39,474 nucleotides of DNA from JBMFVE01 sp049966155 (GTDB lineage: Bacteria > Bacteroidota > Ignavibacteria > Kryptoniales > JAKASW01), in assembly GCA_049966155.1 (NCBI GenBank), contig JBMFVE010000015.1:1-39474 (forward strand), given 5' to 3'. Shown piece after piece: positions 1-8,394 of this stretch. The notes beneath the pieces were generated by a model, which was not told the DNA's origin, ran no database searches, and saw only the letters and a list, made by a program, of their open reading frames with translations. Every line of letters begins with the position of its first letter. Position 1 is the stretch's first letter. Made by a program: the position numbers and the translations under genes.

Positions 1-18
1 GCGTTAGAGTGCACGCGT

Positions 19-216
19 ATGGACCCTGAAAACACTCATCAAGTATTCGACTGGCTCTGGACTTCCGGCCAACTGTCCGGGAAGGACATCGCGTACCTGC
101 CTGCACTCGGAATCGAGGCGGTTATCAACCTGGCTCTCCCAACTTCATCAAACGCCTTACCCGGAGAGGCTGAGCTTATCACACGGCAAGGAATAGCCTA
201 CATTTTCAGCCATTAA
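19..216 (+). pseudogene. N-terminal fragment of a DUF442-type protein tyrosine phosphatase-like protein
   Basis: The 65 residues resemble the start of the DUF442 / beta-lactamase-hydrolase-like phosphatase family: a TSGQLSGKDIAYLPALGIEAVINLALP stretch is recognisable (shown here in part as TSGQ and VINLALP), followed by an acidic GEAEL segment. Family members are about 140-160 residues and carry the HCxxGxxR phosphatase loop in the second half. Here the frame stops at residue 65, well before that loop, so the catalytic half is absent. No ribosome binding site is visible before the ATG, and the real start could lie left of the window. Base composition is more GC-rich than the following genes. 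I read it as a decayed fragment; a sequencing or assembly artefact at the window edge is the alternative. Confidence 0.55.
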
Positions 217-249
217 CCTGCCTGGACTCAACTACAGGAGAAAGCACGT

Positions 250-342
250 ATGGCAACCTTAACCGAAGATATGAAGCGGGTCATCCGCGAACAACGGCCT
301 GGCTATGTCGCCACTATCTGTACAGATGGAACTCAAGGATGC
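250..342 (+). pseudogene. N-terminal fragment of a pyridoxamine 5'-phosphate oxidase-like (PPOX) flavoprotein
   Basis: The first ~29 residues (MATLTEDMKRVI...GYVATICTDGT) match the typical start of small FMN-binding PPOX-family proteins, where the expected continuation is a PNLSPKGT-like strand. Here the similarity ends abruptly after the DGT motif. The open frame then continues into sequence antisense to metE, which is not protein-like. An AGGAG sequence lies 7 bases before the ATG (bases 236-240), so this was a real gene start. Together with the preceding fragment it forms a phosphatase-PPOX gene pair that has been cut off by a junction near 340-361. Recognition of the family rests on the N-terminus only. 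Confidence 0.5.
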
Positions 343-361
343 CTGAGAGTCCAACAGATCG

Positions 362-2578
362 TCACGCACGTTGTTGCTGTCTTAATTCCCTTGCTACAAC
401 TAACATGTTCCTCAATGATGGAAGGATTTCTTCCCATTCCCTTGTCTTCATACCGCAATCTGGATTTATCCAGAATTGTTCTTTAGGGATCAATTTAAGC
501 GCTCTTTCTATTGTCTTCTTTATTTCCATCACTTGTGCAACTACGGGCGTATGAACGTCCCAAACCCCAAGCCCGATTTGCCTATCGAATTTCACCCGTT
601 CAAAACTTCTAAGGATTTCGCCTCCACTTCTTGACGCTTCGATCGAGATGACATCAAAATCCATTTGAGCAATGTATTCGAGAATTTCAGAAAATTCAGA
701 ATAACACATATGAGTATGTATTTGTGTCTCAGGTTCCGACCTGGATGCTAAGTTGAATGAACGCACCGCCCATTTAAAGTACTCGGGCCAGTCTCTTTTC
801 TTTATTGGTGCCTTCTCTCGAAATGCCGGTTCATCTATTTGGACAATTTTAATACCGTGCTTTTCGTAATCCCTTATCTCGTCTTGCAGAGATAAAGCAA
901 TCTGATAGGCAATTTCAGATACCGGTATATCTTCTCTAACAAAGCTCCAGGCTATCATAGTAACTGGTCCAGTAAGCATTCCCTTAACAGGTTTCCTGGT
1001 TAAACTTTGGGCAAAGGCGATCTCATCCAGGGTCATCGGTGCAGCTCTATAGATATCACCGTAAATTATAGGGGGCCTGTAGCATCGCGTTCCATAAGAA
1101 ATAATCCATCCGTTTTTGGTTGTTGTCATACCGTTTAGTTTCTCAGCGAAGAATTCCACCATATCACTTCTTTCAAATTCCCCATGAACGAGAATGTCCA
1201 GGGACAAATTTTCCTGTATTCTGATTGCATCGATTATCTTCTTCTTTATAAAAGCGCTATACTCTTCCCTGGTAACCTTTCCCGACTTGAATTCTTTCCT
1301 CATCCTTTTCACTTCGTCAGTCTGTGGAAAGCTCCCAATCGTAGTTGTGGGAAACAAAGGCAAATTTAACTTCTCTTTTTGTATCCTGATCCTTTCGGAA
1401 TAGGGAACTGCCCTGATAAAATCTCTGTCAGTCAAGCTTCTAATTCTTTTCTTCACATTTTCATCTTGATAAGAATCAACAGGATCTCCTTCTGAGGGCT
1501 CATTTAAATGACCGACTTTGCTATTTAAAATTCCTTCCCCCTCTTCCCCATCAATGGCTTGCGAAATTAAATGAAGCTCATTTAATCTTTCTTCTGCAAA
1601 AGCAAGTTTGTTAAATATTTTATAATCGATGTCTTTTTCGCTATTTACTGACACTGGCAAATGGTAAAGTGGTCCTGCGTTGGAAATCACCAAATGTTTG
1701 GCAGCGCGAGATAACTCTCTCAGAAATTCAACCAGGCTATTGACACTGGACTTCCAGATGTTTTTGCCGTCAACTATTCCTGCTATCAGCACTTTGTCGC
1801 CCGGGAAGCCATAGCGTTTGATATTAAAATAATTGCCCTTGCCGTGTACAAAATCTAATCCAATCGAGCTTACCGGGAGATCGTATAAGTCATTGAGAAA
1901 ATCCACGCTTTCGTAGTAGGTGAAAAGGTTTATCCTGACAGCCTGCTCACCCTGACAGGATATCATTTCGTAAACTCGTTTTATCGCTTTTATATCCTCA
2001 ATGTCAGGTTCCAGGACAAAGGCTGGTTCATCAATATGTACTTCCTTAAGACCTCTTATTACATTTCTGTAAATATCACCAACTGCCATTAAGTATTCAT
2101 GAAATTCGTTTTGTGAAATGCCAGTAGACAGTTTTAGAAAGGTAAACGGTCCAATTAAGTACGGGATTCCCTCTTTGTGTCTTTCCAGATATTCTTTTGG
2201 CTTATTCCAGTGTAAAACAAGCTCTGAAGCGTTCAATACGGAAAGATCCGGGACAAGATAATGATAGTTGGTATTGAACCACTTTACCATTTTCAAATGG
2301 TGCCCACCTCTGCAGAGTTCGTAATACTCGTGAAGATTCCGTGGTTTGTATATGCCCAGCATAATTGCAGTGTCAAGCATATTATCATAAAATGTCATCT
2401 CCCCAACGGGAAAACTTTGAACATACTTCTTATAAGTAGCTATCATTTCATCTTGCAGATTGTCTATTCCTGCCCGCGTCTTCTCTTCCGAAGATTTGTT
2501 GTACCAATATCCTTCTATGATCTTTTTGTATTCTCTATTTCTTCCGATTCTTGGAAAGCCGTAAGCATAGGTTTGCAT
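362..2578 (-). CDS. metE: Cobalamin-independent methionine synthase (5-methyltetrahydropteroyltriglutamate-homocysteine methyltransferase)
   Basis: MetE transfers a methyl group from methyl-tetrahydropteroyl-polyglutamate to homocysteine, the last step of methionine synthesis, without B12. The protein is 738 residues from the start chosen here, close to the family's usual ~750. Both halves of the duplicated barrel are present: FPRIGRNREYKK at the N-terminus and TTTIGSFPQT at the start of the catalytic half. Zinc ligands are visible as His623 and Cys625 (HTHMC), Glu647 (SIEASR) and Cys708 (NPDCG), with the same spacings as in E. coli MetE. An in-frame ATG 15 bases upstream overlaps the nrdG stop, but a perfect AAGGAG sits 6 bases before the ATG at 2578, so that start is preferred. 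It is the last gene of nrdD-nrdG-metE, under the cobalamin riboswitch at 5706-5912. Confidence 0.96.
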   Translation of the reverse strand: MQTYAYGFPRIGRNREYKKIIEGYWYNKSSEEKTRAGIDNLQDEMIATYKKYVQSFPVGEMTFYDNMLDTAIMLGIYKPRNLHEYYELCRGGHHLKMVKWFNTNYHYLVPDLSVLNASELVLHWNKPKEYLERHKEGIPYLIGPFTFLKLSTGISQNEFHEYLMAVGDIYRNVIRGLKEVHIDEPAFVLEPDIEDIKAIKRVYEMISCQGEQAVRINLFTYYESVDFLNDLYDLPVSSIGLDFVHGKGNYFNIKRYGFPGDKVLIAGIVDGKNIWKSSVNSLVEFLRELSRAAKHLVISNAGPLYHLPVSVNSEKDIDYKIFNKLAFAEERLNELHLISQAIDGEEGEGILNSKVGHLNEPSEGDPVDSYQDENVKKRIRSLTDRDFIRAVPYSERIRIQKEKLNLPLFPTTTIGSFPQTDEVKRMRKEFKSGKVTREEYSAFIKKKIIDAIRIQENLSLDILVHGEFERSDMVEFFAEKLNGMTTTKNGWIISYGTRCYRPPIIYGDIYRAAPMTLDEIAFAQSLTRKPVKGMLTGPVTMIAWSFVREDIPVSEIAYQIALSLQDEIRDYEKHGIKIVQIDEPAFREKAPIKKRDWPEYFKWAVRSFNLASRSEPETQIHTHMCYSEFSEILEYIAQMDFDVISIEASRSGGEILRSFERVKFDRQIGLGVWDVHTPVVAQVMEIKKTIERALKLIPKEQFWINPDCGMKTREWEEILPSLRNMLVVARELRQQQRA

Positions 2579-2584
2579 ATTTAT

Positions 2585-2590
2585 CTCCTT
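2585..2590 (-). promoter_or_regulatory. Shine-Dalgarno sequence that decides the metE start
   Basis: AAGGAG on the minus strand lies 6 bases before the ATG at 2576-2578 and inside the codons of the alternative upstream start (2591-2593), which overlaps the nrdG TGA. The perfect match and spacing argue that metE starts with MQTYAYGF and that translation is only loosely coupled to nrdG. Confidence 0.7.
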
Positions 2591-3279
2591 CATCTAATTG
2601 AACACACTGTTACATATTGTTCTGCTTCCACTTTTATTGTCTGCAGTTCTTGTTCAGAGTAGCTCATTAAATTGACGAAACTCCGATCCAGCGTTTTTTC
2701 GGCCACAAACGTTTGAATTACATAAAGTCTTGCGCCTTTGATGAGTTTTGCGATTTCAATTATATCATCTTTAGACAAAAACGATTTTGGGACCGTTGTT
2801 CTAAACTCGTAATCAATTTCGGAATCCATAATAATACCAATACTTTCCTCTATTTTTTCATCATCCACCACTGTTCTGACTACTTCTGCATATTTTTCAA
2901 GTGGTGATTTCACATCCATGGCGATGTAATCCACAAGCCTTGAACGAACTAATTCTCTCAGTACCTGCGGTTGACTGCCGTTGGAGTCTATCTTAACTAA
3001 AAAGCCATGCGATTTGATGTTTTCTATAAAGCCAATCAAGTCCTTCTGAATAGTTGGTTCTCCGCCAGTTATTACAACTGCATCCAATTTCCCAATGCGC
3101 GTCTGTAAAAAGGAGAAAATTTTGTCCTCAGCAAATGGTTCATCAAACAACTCGGGATCCACGAGCTCGGGATTATGACAATAGGGACACCTGAAATTAC
3201 AACCCTGGGTAAACACGATTGCCGAAATTTTTCCGGGATAATCAATCAGGGAAAATTTTTGCAATGCACCTATTTTCAT
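2590..3279 (-). CDS. nrdG: Anaerobic ribonucleoside-triphosphate reductase activating protein (radical SAM)
   Basis: NrdG is the radical SAM activase that installs the glycyl radical on NrdD under anaerobic conditions. The 229-residue protein has the CxxxCxxC iron-sulfur motif at Cys27, Cys31 and Cys34 (GCNFRCPYC), followed by the VITGGEPT segment typical of SAM binding. The N-terminus (FSLIDYPGKISAIVFTQGC) is the form seen in the longer NrdG group that also resembles pyruvate formate-lyase activase-type proteins. The start codon overlaps the nrdD stop (ATGA) and the stop overlaps an in-frame ATG upstream of metE, so the three genes form a tightly packed operon. Confidence 0.93.
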   Translation of the reverse strand: MKIGALQKFSLIDYPGKISAIVFTQGCNFRCPYCHNPELVDPELFDEPFAEDKIFSFLQTRIGKLDAVVITGGEPTIQKDLIGFIENIKSHGFLVKIDSNGSQPQVLRELVRSRLVDYIAMDVKSPLEKYAEVVRTVVDDEKIEESIGIIMDSEIDYEFRTTVPKSFLSKDDIIEIAKLIKGARLYVIQTFVAEKTLDRSFVNLMSYSEQELQTIKVEAEQYVTVCSIR

Positions 3280-5411
3280 TTGACTTTTTCTCCTAACATT
3301 CCTATCGACAGGCTTGACTTTATGGAGAACGTTTTTCTCAATCTGAATTCTTCTTTCTTGCCCTCATTCCATTGCTTTACAGGTCTAAGATAGCCAACAA
3401 CACGAGAATATATTTCACATTCCTCGTTACAGGCTGGACAATTCGCGTGTTCACCTGAAACATAGCCATGACCGGGACAAATTGAAAAGGTGGGAGTAAT
3501 TGTAAAATAAGGCAGAGAGTAACCTTCACAAACTTTTTTAACGAGATTCTTCACGCTTGTATAATCTTTAATACGTTCCCCAACAAACACATGGAAAACA
3601 GTACCTCCTGTGTATTTTGCTTGCAGCTCATCCTGTATACTTAAGGCTTCGAATACGTCCTCTGTCAGGTTGACCGGGAGCTGTGTGGAATTTGTATAGA
3701 ATGGCTCTGCATCCCTTTCCCTGACCTCGTTCTCGTTTGCGCAAATTATGGAGGGGAATTTCTCCTTATCTCTTCTGGCCAATCTATAAGATGTTGCTTC
3801 TGCGGGAGTAGCTTCTAAGTTATAGTTGTTCCCTGTCTCTTCTTGAAATTCTGTTAGTTTGTTCCTCATAAAATCCAGCACAGCTGAGGCAAACCCTCTA
3901 CCTTCCTCAGACGCAATATCCTGACCATACAAATTCAGCGAAGCCTCGTTCATGCCAACCAAACCAATGGTTGAGAAGTGATTTTTCCAATACTCCCCAA
4001 ATCTTTCTTTAATCGCTCTCAGGTAGAATTTCGTATATGGGTAAAGTCCCTGGTCTGTAAGCTTTTCAAGTGCTTTTCTTTTTATTTCTAAACTTTCCCT
4101 GGCAAGCTCCATTAATTGCCCCAGTTTTGTTAGAAATTCATTTTCATCTTTTGACAGGTAGCCGAGTCGAGGCATGTTAATCGTTACCACCCCAATAGAG
4201 CCAGTTAGCGGGTTGGCACCGAAAAGTCCGCCACCCCTCTTCTCCAACTTCCTTGTATCAAGTCTCAGCCTGCAACACATAGACCGAGCATCTTCCGGAT
4301 TCATATCAGAATTTACAAAGTTTGAAAAATATGGGATTCCATACTTTGCAGTGACCTGCCATAACAAATCTAAATTTTGATTTTCCCAATCAAAGTCTTT
4401 TGTAATATTGTAGGTCGGGATAGGAAATGTAAATACTCTGCCTTTTGCATCACCTTCAAGCATAACTTCCAGGAGTGCTTTGTTGAAGATATCCATTTCT
4501 TCCTTGTAATCTCCATAAGTCGTCTCTTCGGAAGGCCTCCCACCGATAATAACTGGACTATTTCGGAGGAAAGATGGAGGATCGAGATCAAGAGTTATAT
4601 TCGTGAAGGGTGTCTGGAATCCTACCCTTGTAGGAACATTGATATTAAATATAAATTCCTGCAACGCCTGTTTTACCTGATGATAGTTCAACCCGTCATG
4701 TCTTATAAAAGGCGCAAGTAGCGTGTCGAAATTGGAAAAGGCTTGTGCTCCCGCGCTTTCACCTTGCAACGTATAAAAGAAATTGACAATTTGACCCAGA
4801 GCACTGCGGAAATGATTTGCTGGACTACTTTCAATTTTCCCCGCAACACCTTTAAATCCAACCGCCAGCAAATCCATTAAGTCCCAACCCACGCAATAGA
4901 CAGATAGCGAGTCCAGGTCATGAATGTGAAAATCCCCGTCCAGATGTGCATCTCTGACCTCCTTCGGATATATAGCGCTCAACCAATACGTCTTCATGAT
5001 CTCCGATGAAATGTAGTGATTCAATCCCTGCAGAGAAAAAGTCATGTTACTATTCTCATTAACCTGCCAATCTCTTTGATCCAGGTATTGACCGACTAAC
5101 TCGGTACTTGCCTTTGTAACAAGCTCCCTCATCCTTGTATGCTGATCCCGGTAAAGGATATACGCCTTTGCGGTCTTCCGATATGTAGAGGACAACAGAA
5201 CTTCTTCGACAATGTCCTGAATCTCTTCAACATTCGGAACGTCACGCACGATTGTTTGTTGAGCTAAGTTTATAACCCTGATGCAAAGCTTTTCAGCAAC
5301 TTCTTTACCGAATTCGCCTGTTGCTTTACCTGCTTTTGCAATAGCATTTGTAATCTTGCCGCTGTCAAAATCAACGATGCGTCCGTCCCTTTTTTCAATT
5401 TTGTTAAACAT
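3276..5411 (-). CDS. nrdD: Anaerobic (class III) ribonucleoside-triphosphate reductase
   Basis: NrdD reduces ribonucleoside triphosphates to deoxyribonucleotides using an oxygen-sensitive glycyl radical; it does not use B12. The 711-residue protein begins with an ATP-cone regulatory domain (IEKRDGRIVDFDSGKITNAI, roughly residues 4-95). The SMCCRLRLD segment carries the active-site cysteine. Near the C-terminus are a four-cysteine zinc site (CPGHGY...CPACNEEC) and the glycyl radical loop RVVGYLRP with Gly673. A short tail of about 18 residues extends beyond the usual end. The upstream leader holds a cobalamin riboswitch and a terminator, so expression is expected only when B12 is scarce. That implies a B12-dependent class II reductase elsewhere in the genome (inference). 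Confidence 0.95.
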   Translation of the reverse strand: MFNKIEKRDGRIVDFDSGKITNAIAKAGKATGEFGKEVAEKLCIRVINLAQQTIVRDVPNVEEIQDIVEEVLLSSTYRKTAKAYILYRDQHTRMRELVTKASTELVGQYLDQRDWQVNENSNMTFSLQGLNHYISSEIMKTYWLSAIYPKEVRDAHLDGDFHIHDLDSLSVYCVGWDLMDLLAVGFKGVAGKIESSPANHFRSALGQIVNFFYTLQGESAGAQAFSNFDTLLAPFIRHDGLNYHQVKQALQEFIFNINVPTRVGFQTPFTNITLDLDPPSFLRNSPVIIGGRPSEETTYGDYKEEMDIFNKALLEVMLEGDAKGRVFTFPIPTYNITKDFDWENQNLDLLWQVTAKYGIPYFSNFVNSDMNPEDARSMCCRLRLDTRKLEKRGGGLFGANPLTGSIGVVTINMPRLGYLSKDENEFLTKLGQLMELARESLEIKRKALEKLTDQGLYPYTKFYLRAIKERFGEYWKNHFSTIGLVGMNEASLNLYGQDIASEEGRGFASAVLDFMRNKLTEFQEETGNNYNLEATPAEATSYRLARRDKEKFPSIICANENEVRERDAEPFYTNSTQLPVNLTEDVFEALSIQDELQAKYTGGTVFHVFVGERIKDYTSVKNLVKKVCEGYSLPYFTITPTFSICPGHGYVSGEHANCPACNEECEIYSRVVGYLRPVKQWNEGKKEEFRLRKTFSIKSSLSIGMLGEKVK

Positions 5412-5543
5412 TACAATCTCCTGTATGTTTTTAGAGTTGGTATTATTGCGACAATGGCATCGGGGATTAATTAGAACTACCCTTCCGGAAGGAGTTTCTG
5501 TTGTCTTTAAGTTAGAACAATTGAAGCAGGTGCTCTTCGCAAC

Positions 5544-5639
5544 AAAAAAGCCCTGACCTTATCCGGGAGTGATAAATCCGTCTGCTTTATATTGCCATAA
5601 ATATTGTTGCGACGGACAACCTGGATTAGATCAAGGCTT
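5544..5639 (-). terminator. Extended hairpin terminator, expression platform of the cobalamin riboswitch
   Basis: On the minus strand AAGCCTTGATCTAATCC (5623-5639) can pair with GGATAAGGTCAGGGCTT (5548-5564) over 17 positions with two G-U pairs and one mismatch. The 3' arm runs straight into a run of six T. Inside, TCCGTC and GACGGA can form a second stem and ATATT/AATAT an apical one, giving one long three-tiered hairpin. It lies between the aptamer and nrdD, as expected for a transcription-terminating riboswitch. Pairing was worked out by hand, not by energy calculation. Confidence 0.65.
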
Positions 5640-5705
5640 ATAACTCTTCCGCTGCTTATAAGCGGAATGAATTCAACCTCTCCCTCGAAGGCCTTTGTTC
5701 AGAAT

Positions 5706-5912
5706 GACGCTGGCAGGTCTCCTGGCTTTCCCCATCTCTAATCAGCCTTCCCATCCCACCTAAGGGGGACAGTGGCAAATGCTTGTCAGAGAATTGAAGA
5801 TGTCCGAAAGAAATTACCTTTTCGACATCTTCAGGGATTACAGTTGCGGGGCAGCTCCCGATTTTCACGGGATTCCCTTTTAATCACGGCGCCTATGCCG
5901 GACACCAGTGTC
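5706..5912 (-). promoter_or_regulatory. Cobalamin (B12) riboswitch aptamer
   Basis: Read on the minus strand, the region contains the conserved B12-box GCCAGGAGACCTGCC (5712-5726), the core GGGAGCTGCCCCGCAACTGTAATCCC-type segment (within about 5834-5860), and the GGGAAGG and CCACTG elements in the usual order. The ends GACACTGG (5905-5912) and CCAGCGTC (5706-5713) pair to close the aptamer. Binding of adenosylcobalamin should favour the terminator at 5544-5639 and switch off nrdD-nrdG-metE. All three genes encode or support B12-independent enzymes, which fits this sign of regulation. Confidence 0.93.
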
Positions 5913-5944
5913 GCTAATTTTATGTATAGCAAAGAACTCAGGTT

Positions 5945-5972
5945 AATATAGCAAACTTTCAGATAATGTCAA
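5945..5972 (-). promoter_or_regulatory. Sigma-70-type promoter of nrdD-nrdG-metE
   Basis: TTGACA (5967-5972) and TATATT (5945-5950) are separated by 16 bases on the minus strand, about 33 bases before the riboswitch aptamer. The same hexamers with 16-17 base spacers occur before the metY and cysM leaders. Confidence 0.7.
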
Positions 5973-6073
5973 CCTGACTGTGTAAAATTTTTTTCGGTTT
6001 GGCTTAATGCACGAGTTACATTCCGCGTCCATGATTTTAATAAATAGTATTTCTGTTGTCCCCAACGCCATCC

Positions 6074-7018
6074 TTAAGGCTTATATAATTCCCCCTGGTC
6101 TAATGCGGCGCAAATAGAAGCAATATCTCCAATCTCTTCACCAAGTTTAGCTGGCACCACCCTGCAAACATTAAAGGCATCGTCTAACGCTTCTTTCTTA
6201 AATTCTTCCATAGCTGGGCCTAAAATGAATTGTCCCAATCTGAACCCAAGGGGTCCAAGTATAATCATTTCAGGATTTAGTATATCTGCGATAAGAGCAA
6301 AAGCTCTCCCGAGATATTTTCCTGACTGATGCAAAACTGATATGGCATCAGTGTCTCCTTGAAATGCAAGCTCACCAAGTTTGCGAGCGGATATTCCATC
6401 AGGCCATCTCTCTGGAAACATAACTGCCGACAATTTTGACATTCCAGATCCGCTACAATAGGCTTCAAATGATCCTGTCTTCCCATATGCCTCAGGGCCA
6501 AACTCCGCTGCCCGAATATGCCCAATCTCTCCAGCAAGGAAGGTCGTCCCACGGTATAACCTGCCATCCAGTATAATCCCGGCACCAAAACCAGTACCCA
6601 GAGTGAGAAATACCAGGTTTTTACAGCCCACGCCAGCACCAAAAAAATACTCCGCAAGTGCACCCGCATTACCGTCATGTTCAATGTAAACAGGTACATT
6701 GAATCTTTCTTTCAATATTTTTTTTAATGGCACATTAACCCAGCGCGGTAAATTGGGTGGCGATTTTATAACTCCTGACATTACATCCAAAGGCCCTCCT
6801 ATGGAAACGCTAATTGCCTTAATCTCATATTCTGACAAAGAAAATATCTGCTGGATATGAAGCTCAAGGTCTCCAAAATAAATCGGAAAATCTCTGTCAG
6901 CCCCGGTAGCAAACTCTATACGCGAAATAATTTGAGCATTTAAAGAGGCAAGAACAACGGCTGTCTTGGTGCCACCAATATCAACACCGATTATAGCATG
7001 TTTTTTGTTATTTTTCAT
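6074..7018 (-). CDS. ROK-family sugar kinase (glucokinase/N-acetylhexosamine kinase-like)
   Basis: The 314-residue protein has the ROK layout: the ATP phosphate-binding loop DIGGTK (13-18), SIGGPLD near 72-78, the catalytic-base motif EHDGNAG with Asp115, and GTGFGAGI (141-148). A sugar-contacting EIGH follows (164-167). ROK proteins normally carry a zinc motif CxCGxxGCxE after that histidine; here the region reads YGKTGSFEAYCSGSG and the cysteine cluster is missing except for one Cys. ROK kinases phosphorylate glucose, mannose, N-acetylglucosamine or similar sugars in the cytoplasm; the substrate cannot be told from this sequence. No helix-turn-helix domain is present, so it is not a ROK repressor. 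No strong ribosome binding site precedes the ATG. Confidence 0.87.
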   Translation of the reverse strand: MKNNKKHAIIGVDIGGTKTAVVLASLNAQIISRIEFATGADRDFPIYFGDLELHIQQIFSLSEYEIKAISVSIGGPLDVMSGVIKSPPNLPRWVNVPLKKILKERFNVPVYIEHDGNAGALAEYFFGAGVGCKNLVFLTLGTGFGAGIILDGRLYRGTTFLAGEIGHIRAAEFGPEAYGKTGSFEAYCSGSGMSKLSAVMFPERWPDGISARKLGELAFQGDTDAISVLHQSGKYLGRAFALIADILNPEMIILGPLGFRLGQFILGPAMEEFKKEALDDAFNVCRVVPAKLGEEIGDIASICAALDQGELYKP

Positions 7019-7183
7019 TTTAAAGCGGAATCCCCTGCTTTATTTCAGTCTTTTGAACACTTAGAAAATAGAGCCGATGGTCTTTTTGATTGCTGGCTAT
7101 AGCGATGTGCGATTCATTTAGTCTCTCAATCTTTCCGTTAGCCTTTTCATGTGAAATTGATGTTTTCATATGGTAAACTGTTT

Positions 7184-8344
7184 TTAAGAAGCAGTGGAAT
7201 GGTACTTATAAATCTTTTTCATCGTATCAACCAGGTACTCGATTTCTTCTTTTGTGTTGTAAAAGTGAGGTGAGACCCTTATTAAACCCTGACGCACAGC
7301 AACTTCGATCTTAGCTTCTCTCAACTTAGCTGAGTAAGCATCTGCATTGGGAACCTGGATAGAGATTATGCCGGCTCTCTGACTCCTATCACCAGCTACC
7401 ATAGTTTTCAGACCAATCGCCTCAACCTCTGATATCAGAATGTCAGCTAAATCGAGCACATGCTCTTCAATATTCCTGATTCCAACCTCAATTAGAGTTG
7501 CAATCGACTCGTGAAGACTTGTAATGCCGATGAAATTTAACGTGCCATTCTCATACCTTCTTGCAGTATCGTCAAGTTCCAACCTATATCGTGTAAAATC
7601 ATTAAAGAAATCCTTTATGCTTGTCCATCCGAGATAGGACTGTCTCAACCTTTCCTGCATCTGGGTGGATATATATGCAAACGCTATACCCTGGGGAGCC
7701 ATCAACCACTTTTGTCCGCCTGTAGCAAGGAAATCAATTTTCATTTCGTTTACATCTATTGGGACGACGCCAGCAGATTGGATTGCGTCAACCGAAAAAA
7801 TTATATCGTGTTTACGGCAAAGTTCCCCGAGAGCTTTCAAATCAGATCGAAATCCTGTAAGAAACTGAACATGGCTGATTGAAATGAGTTTTGTACGATT
7901 AGAAATCTTGCTTCTAATATCCTCAATGAGGACCCTCCCTTCCTTACTCTTTACAAAGTCAACTTCCACACCAAACCTCTTCAGGTTCAGAAAAGGGTAT
8001 ACATTGGCAGGAAATTCAATATCATTAAGAATAATTCTATCTCCAGGCTTCCATTCAATCCCTGTCGCCAGAAGATTTATCGCATTTGTGGTATTATCAA
8101 AAAAAGCAATCCTATCTGGCGTTGTGTTAAGCAAAGTGGCAGCATAAGCTCGAGTTTCATGGAGGATGGGTTGAAATGATAGATAGTTGTCGATCTGAGT
8201 TTCTGATCTCTCATTAAGATACCTGTTTACCGCCGCAACAACCCTGGTTGACAATGGCCCTGTTGCTGCATGATTCAAATATATCGTTCCAGATTGAACA
8301 ACTGGAAAGAGTTTCCGGTACGCTTCAATATCATATTTCAACAT
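7184..8344 (-). CDS. PLP-dependent class V aminotransferase (isopenicillin N epimerase/selenocysteine lyase-like)
   Basis: The 386-residue protein has the class V fold signatures: YLNHAATGP near the N-terminus, DAIQSAG (186-192) that binds the cofactor ring, and GGQKWLM with the PLP lysine Lys212. A C-terminal small domain ends with IRVSPHFYNTKEEIE. The catalytic cysteine loop of NifS/SufS cysteine desulfurases is not there, so sulfur transfer by the standard mechanism is unlikely. The sequence is nearest in style to proteins annotated as isopenicillin N epimerase or EgtE-like, whose true substrates are mostly unknown. A GAAGGAAG ribosome binding site precedes the ATG. An amino-acid permease lies 50 bases upstream on the same strand, which suggests a shared amino-acid substrate (inference). 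Confidence 0.85.
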   Translation of the reverse strand: MLKYDIEAYRKLFPVVQSGTIYLNHAATGPLSTRVVAAVNRYLNERSETQIDNYLSFQPILHETRAYAATLLNTTPDRIAFFDNTTNAINLLATGIEWKPGDRIILNDIEFPANVYPFLNLKRFGVEVDFVKSKEGRVLIEDIRSKISNRTKLISISHVQFLTGFRSDLKALGELCRKHDIIFSVDAIQSAGVVPIDVNEMKIDFLATGGQKWLMAPQGIAFAYISTQMQERLRQSYLGWTSIKDFFNDFTRYRLELDDTARRYENGTLNFIGITSLHESIATLIEVGIRNIEEHVLDLADILISEVEAIGLKTMVAGDRSQRAGIISIQVPNADAYSAKLREAKIEVAVRQGLIRVSPHFYNTKEEIEYLVDTMKKIYKYHSTAS

Positions 8345-8394
8345 GACGCTTCCTTCTTTTAATTATAACCCTGAGCTTCAAAGCATGATAGGAT

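Noticed and set aside
5656..5868. 70-residue frame on the minus strand
   Set aside because: It lies inside the cobalamin riboswitch aptamer and its leader; the conserved RNA motifs explain the sequence.
7020..7169. 49-codon minus-strand frame ending just before the ROK kinase ATG
   Set aside because: No ribosome binding site and no protein family resemblance; could be chance in a short intergenic gap.
7184..8344. Cysteine desulfurase for the sulfur-carrier pathway
   Set aside because: The class V protein lacks the catalytic cysteine loop and is far from the cysM operon.
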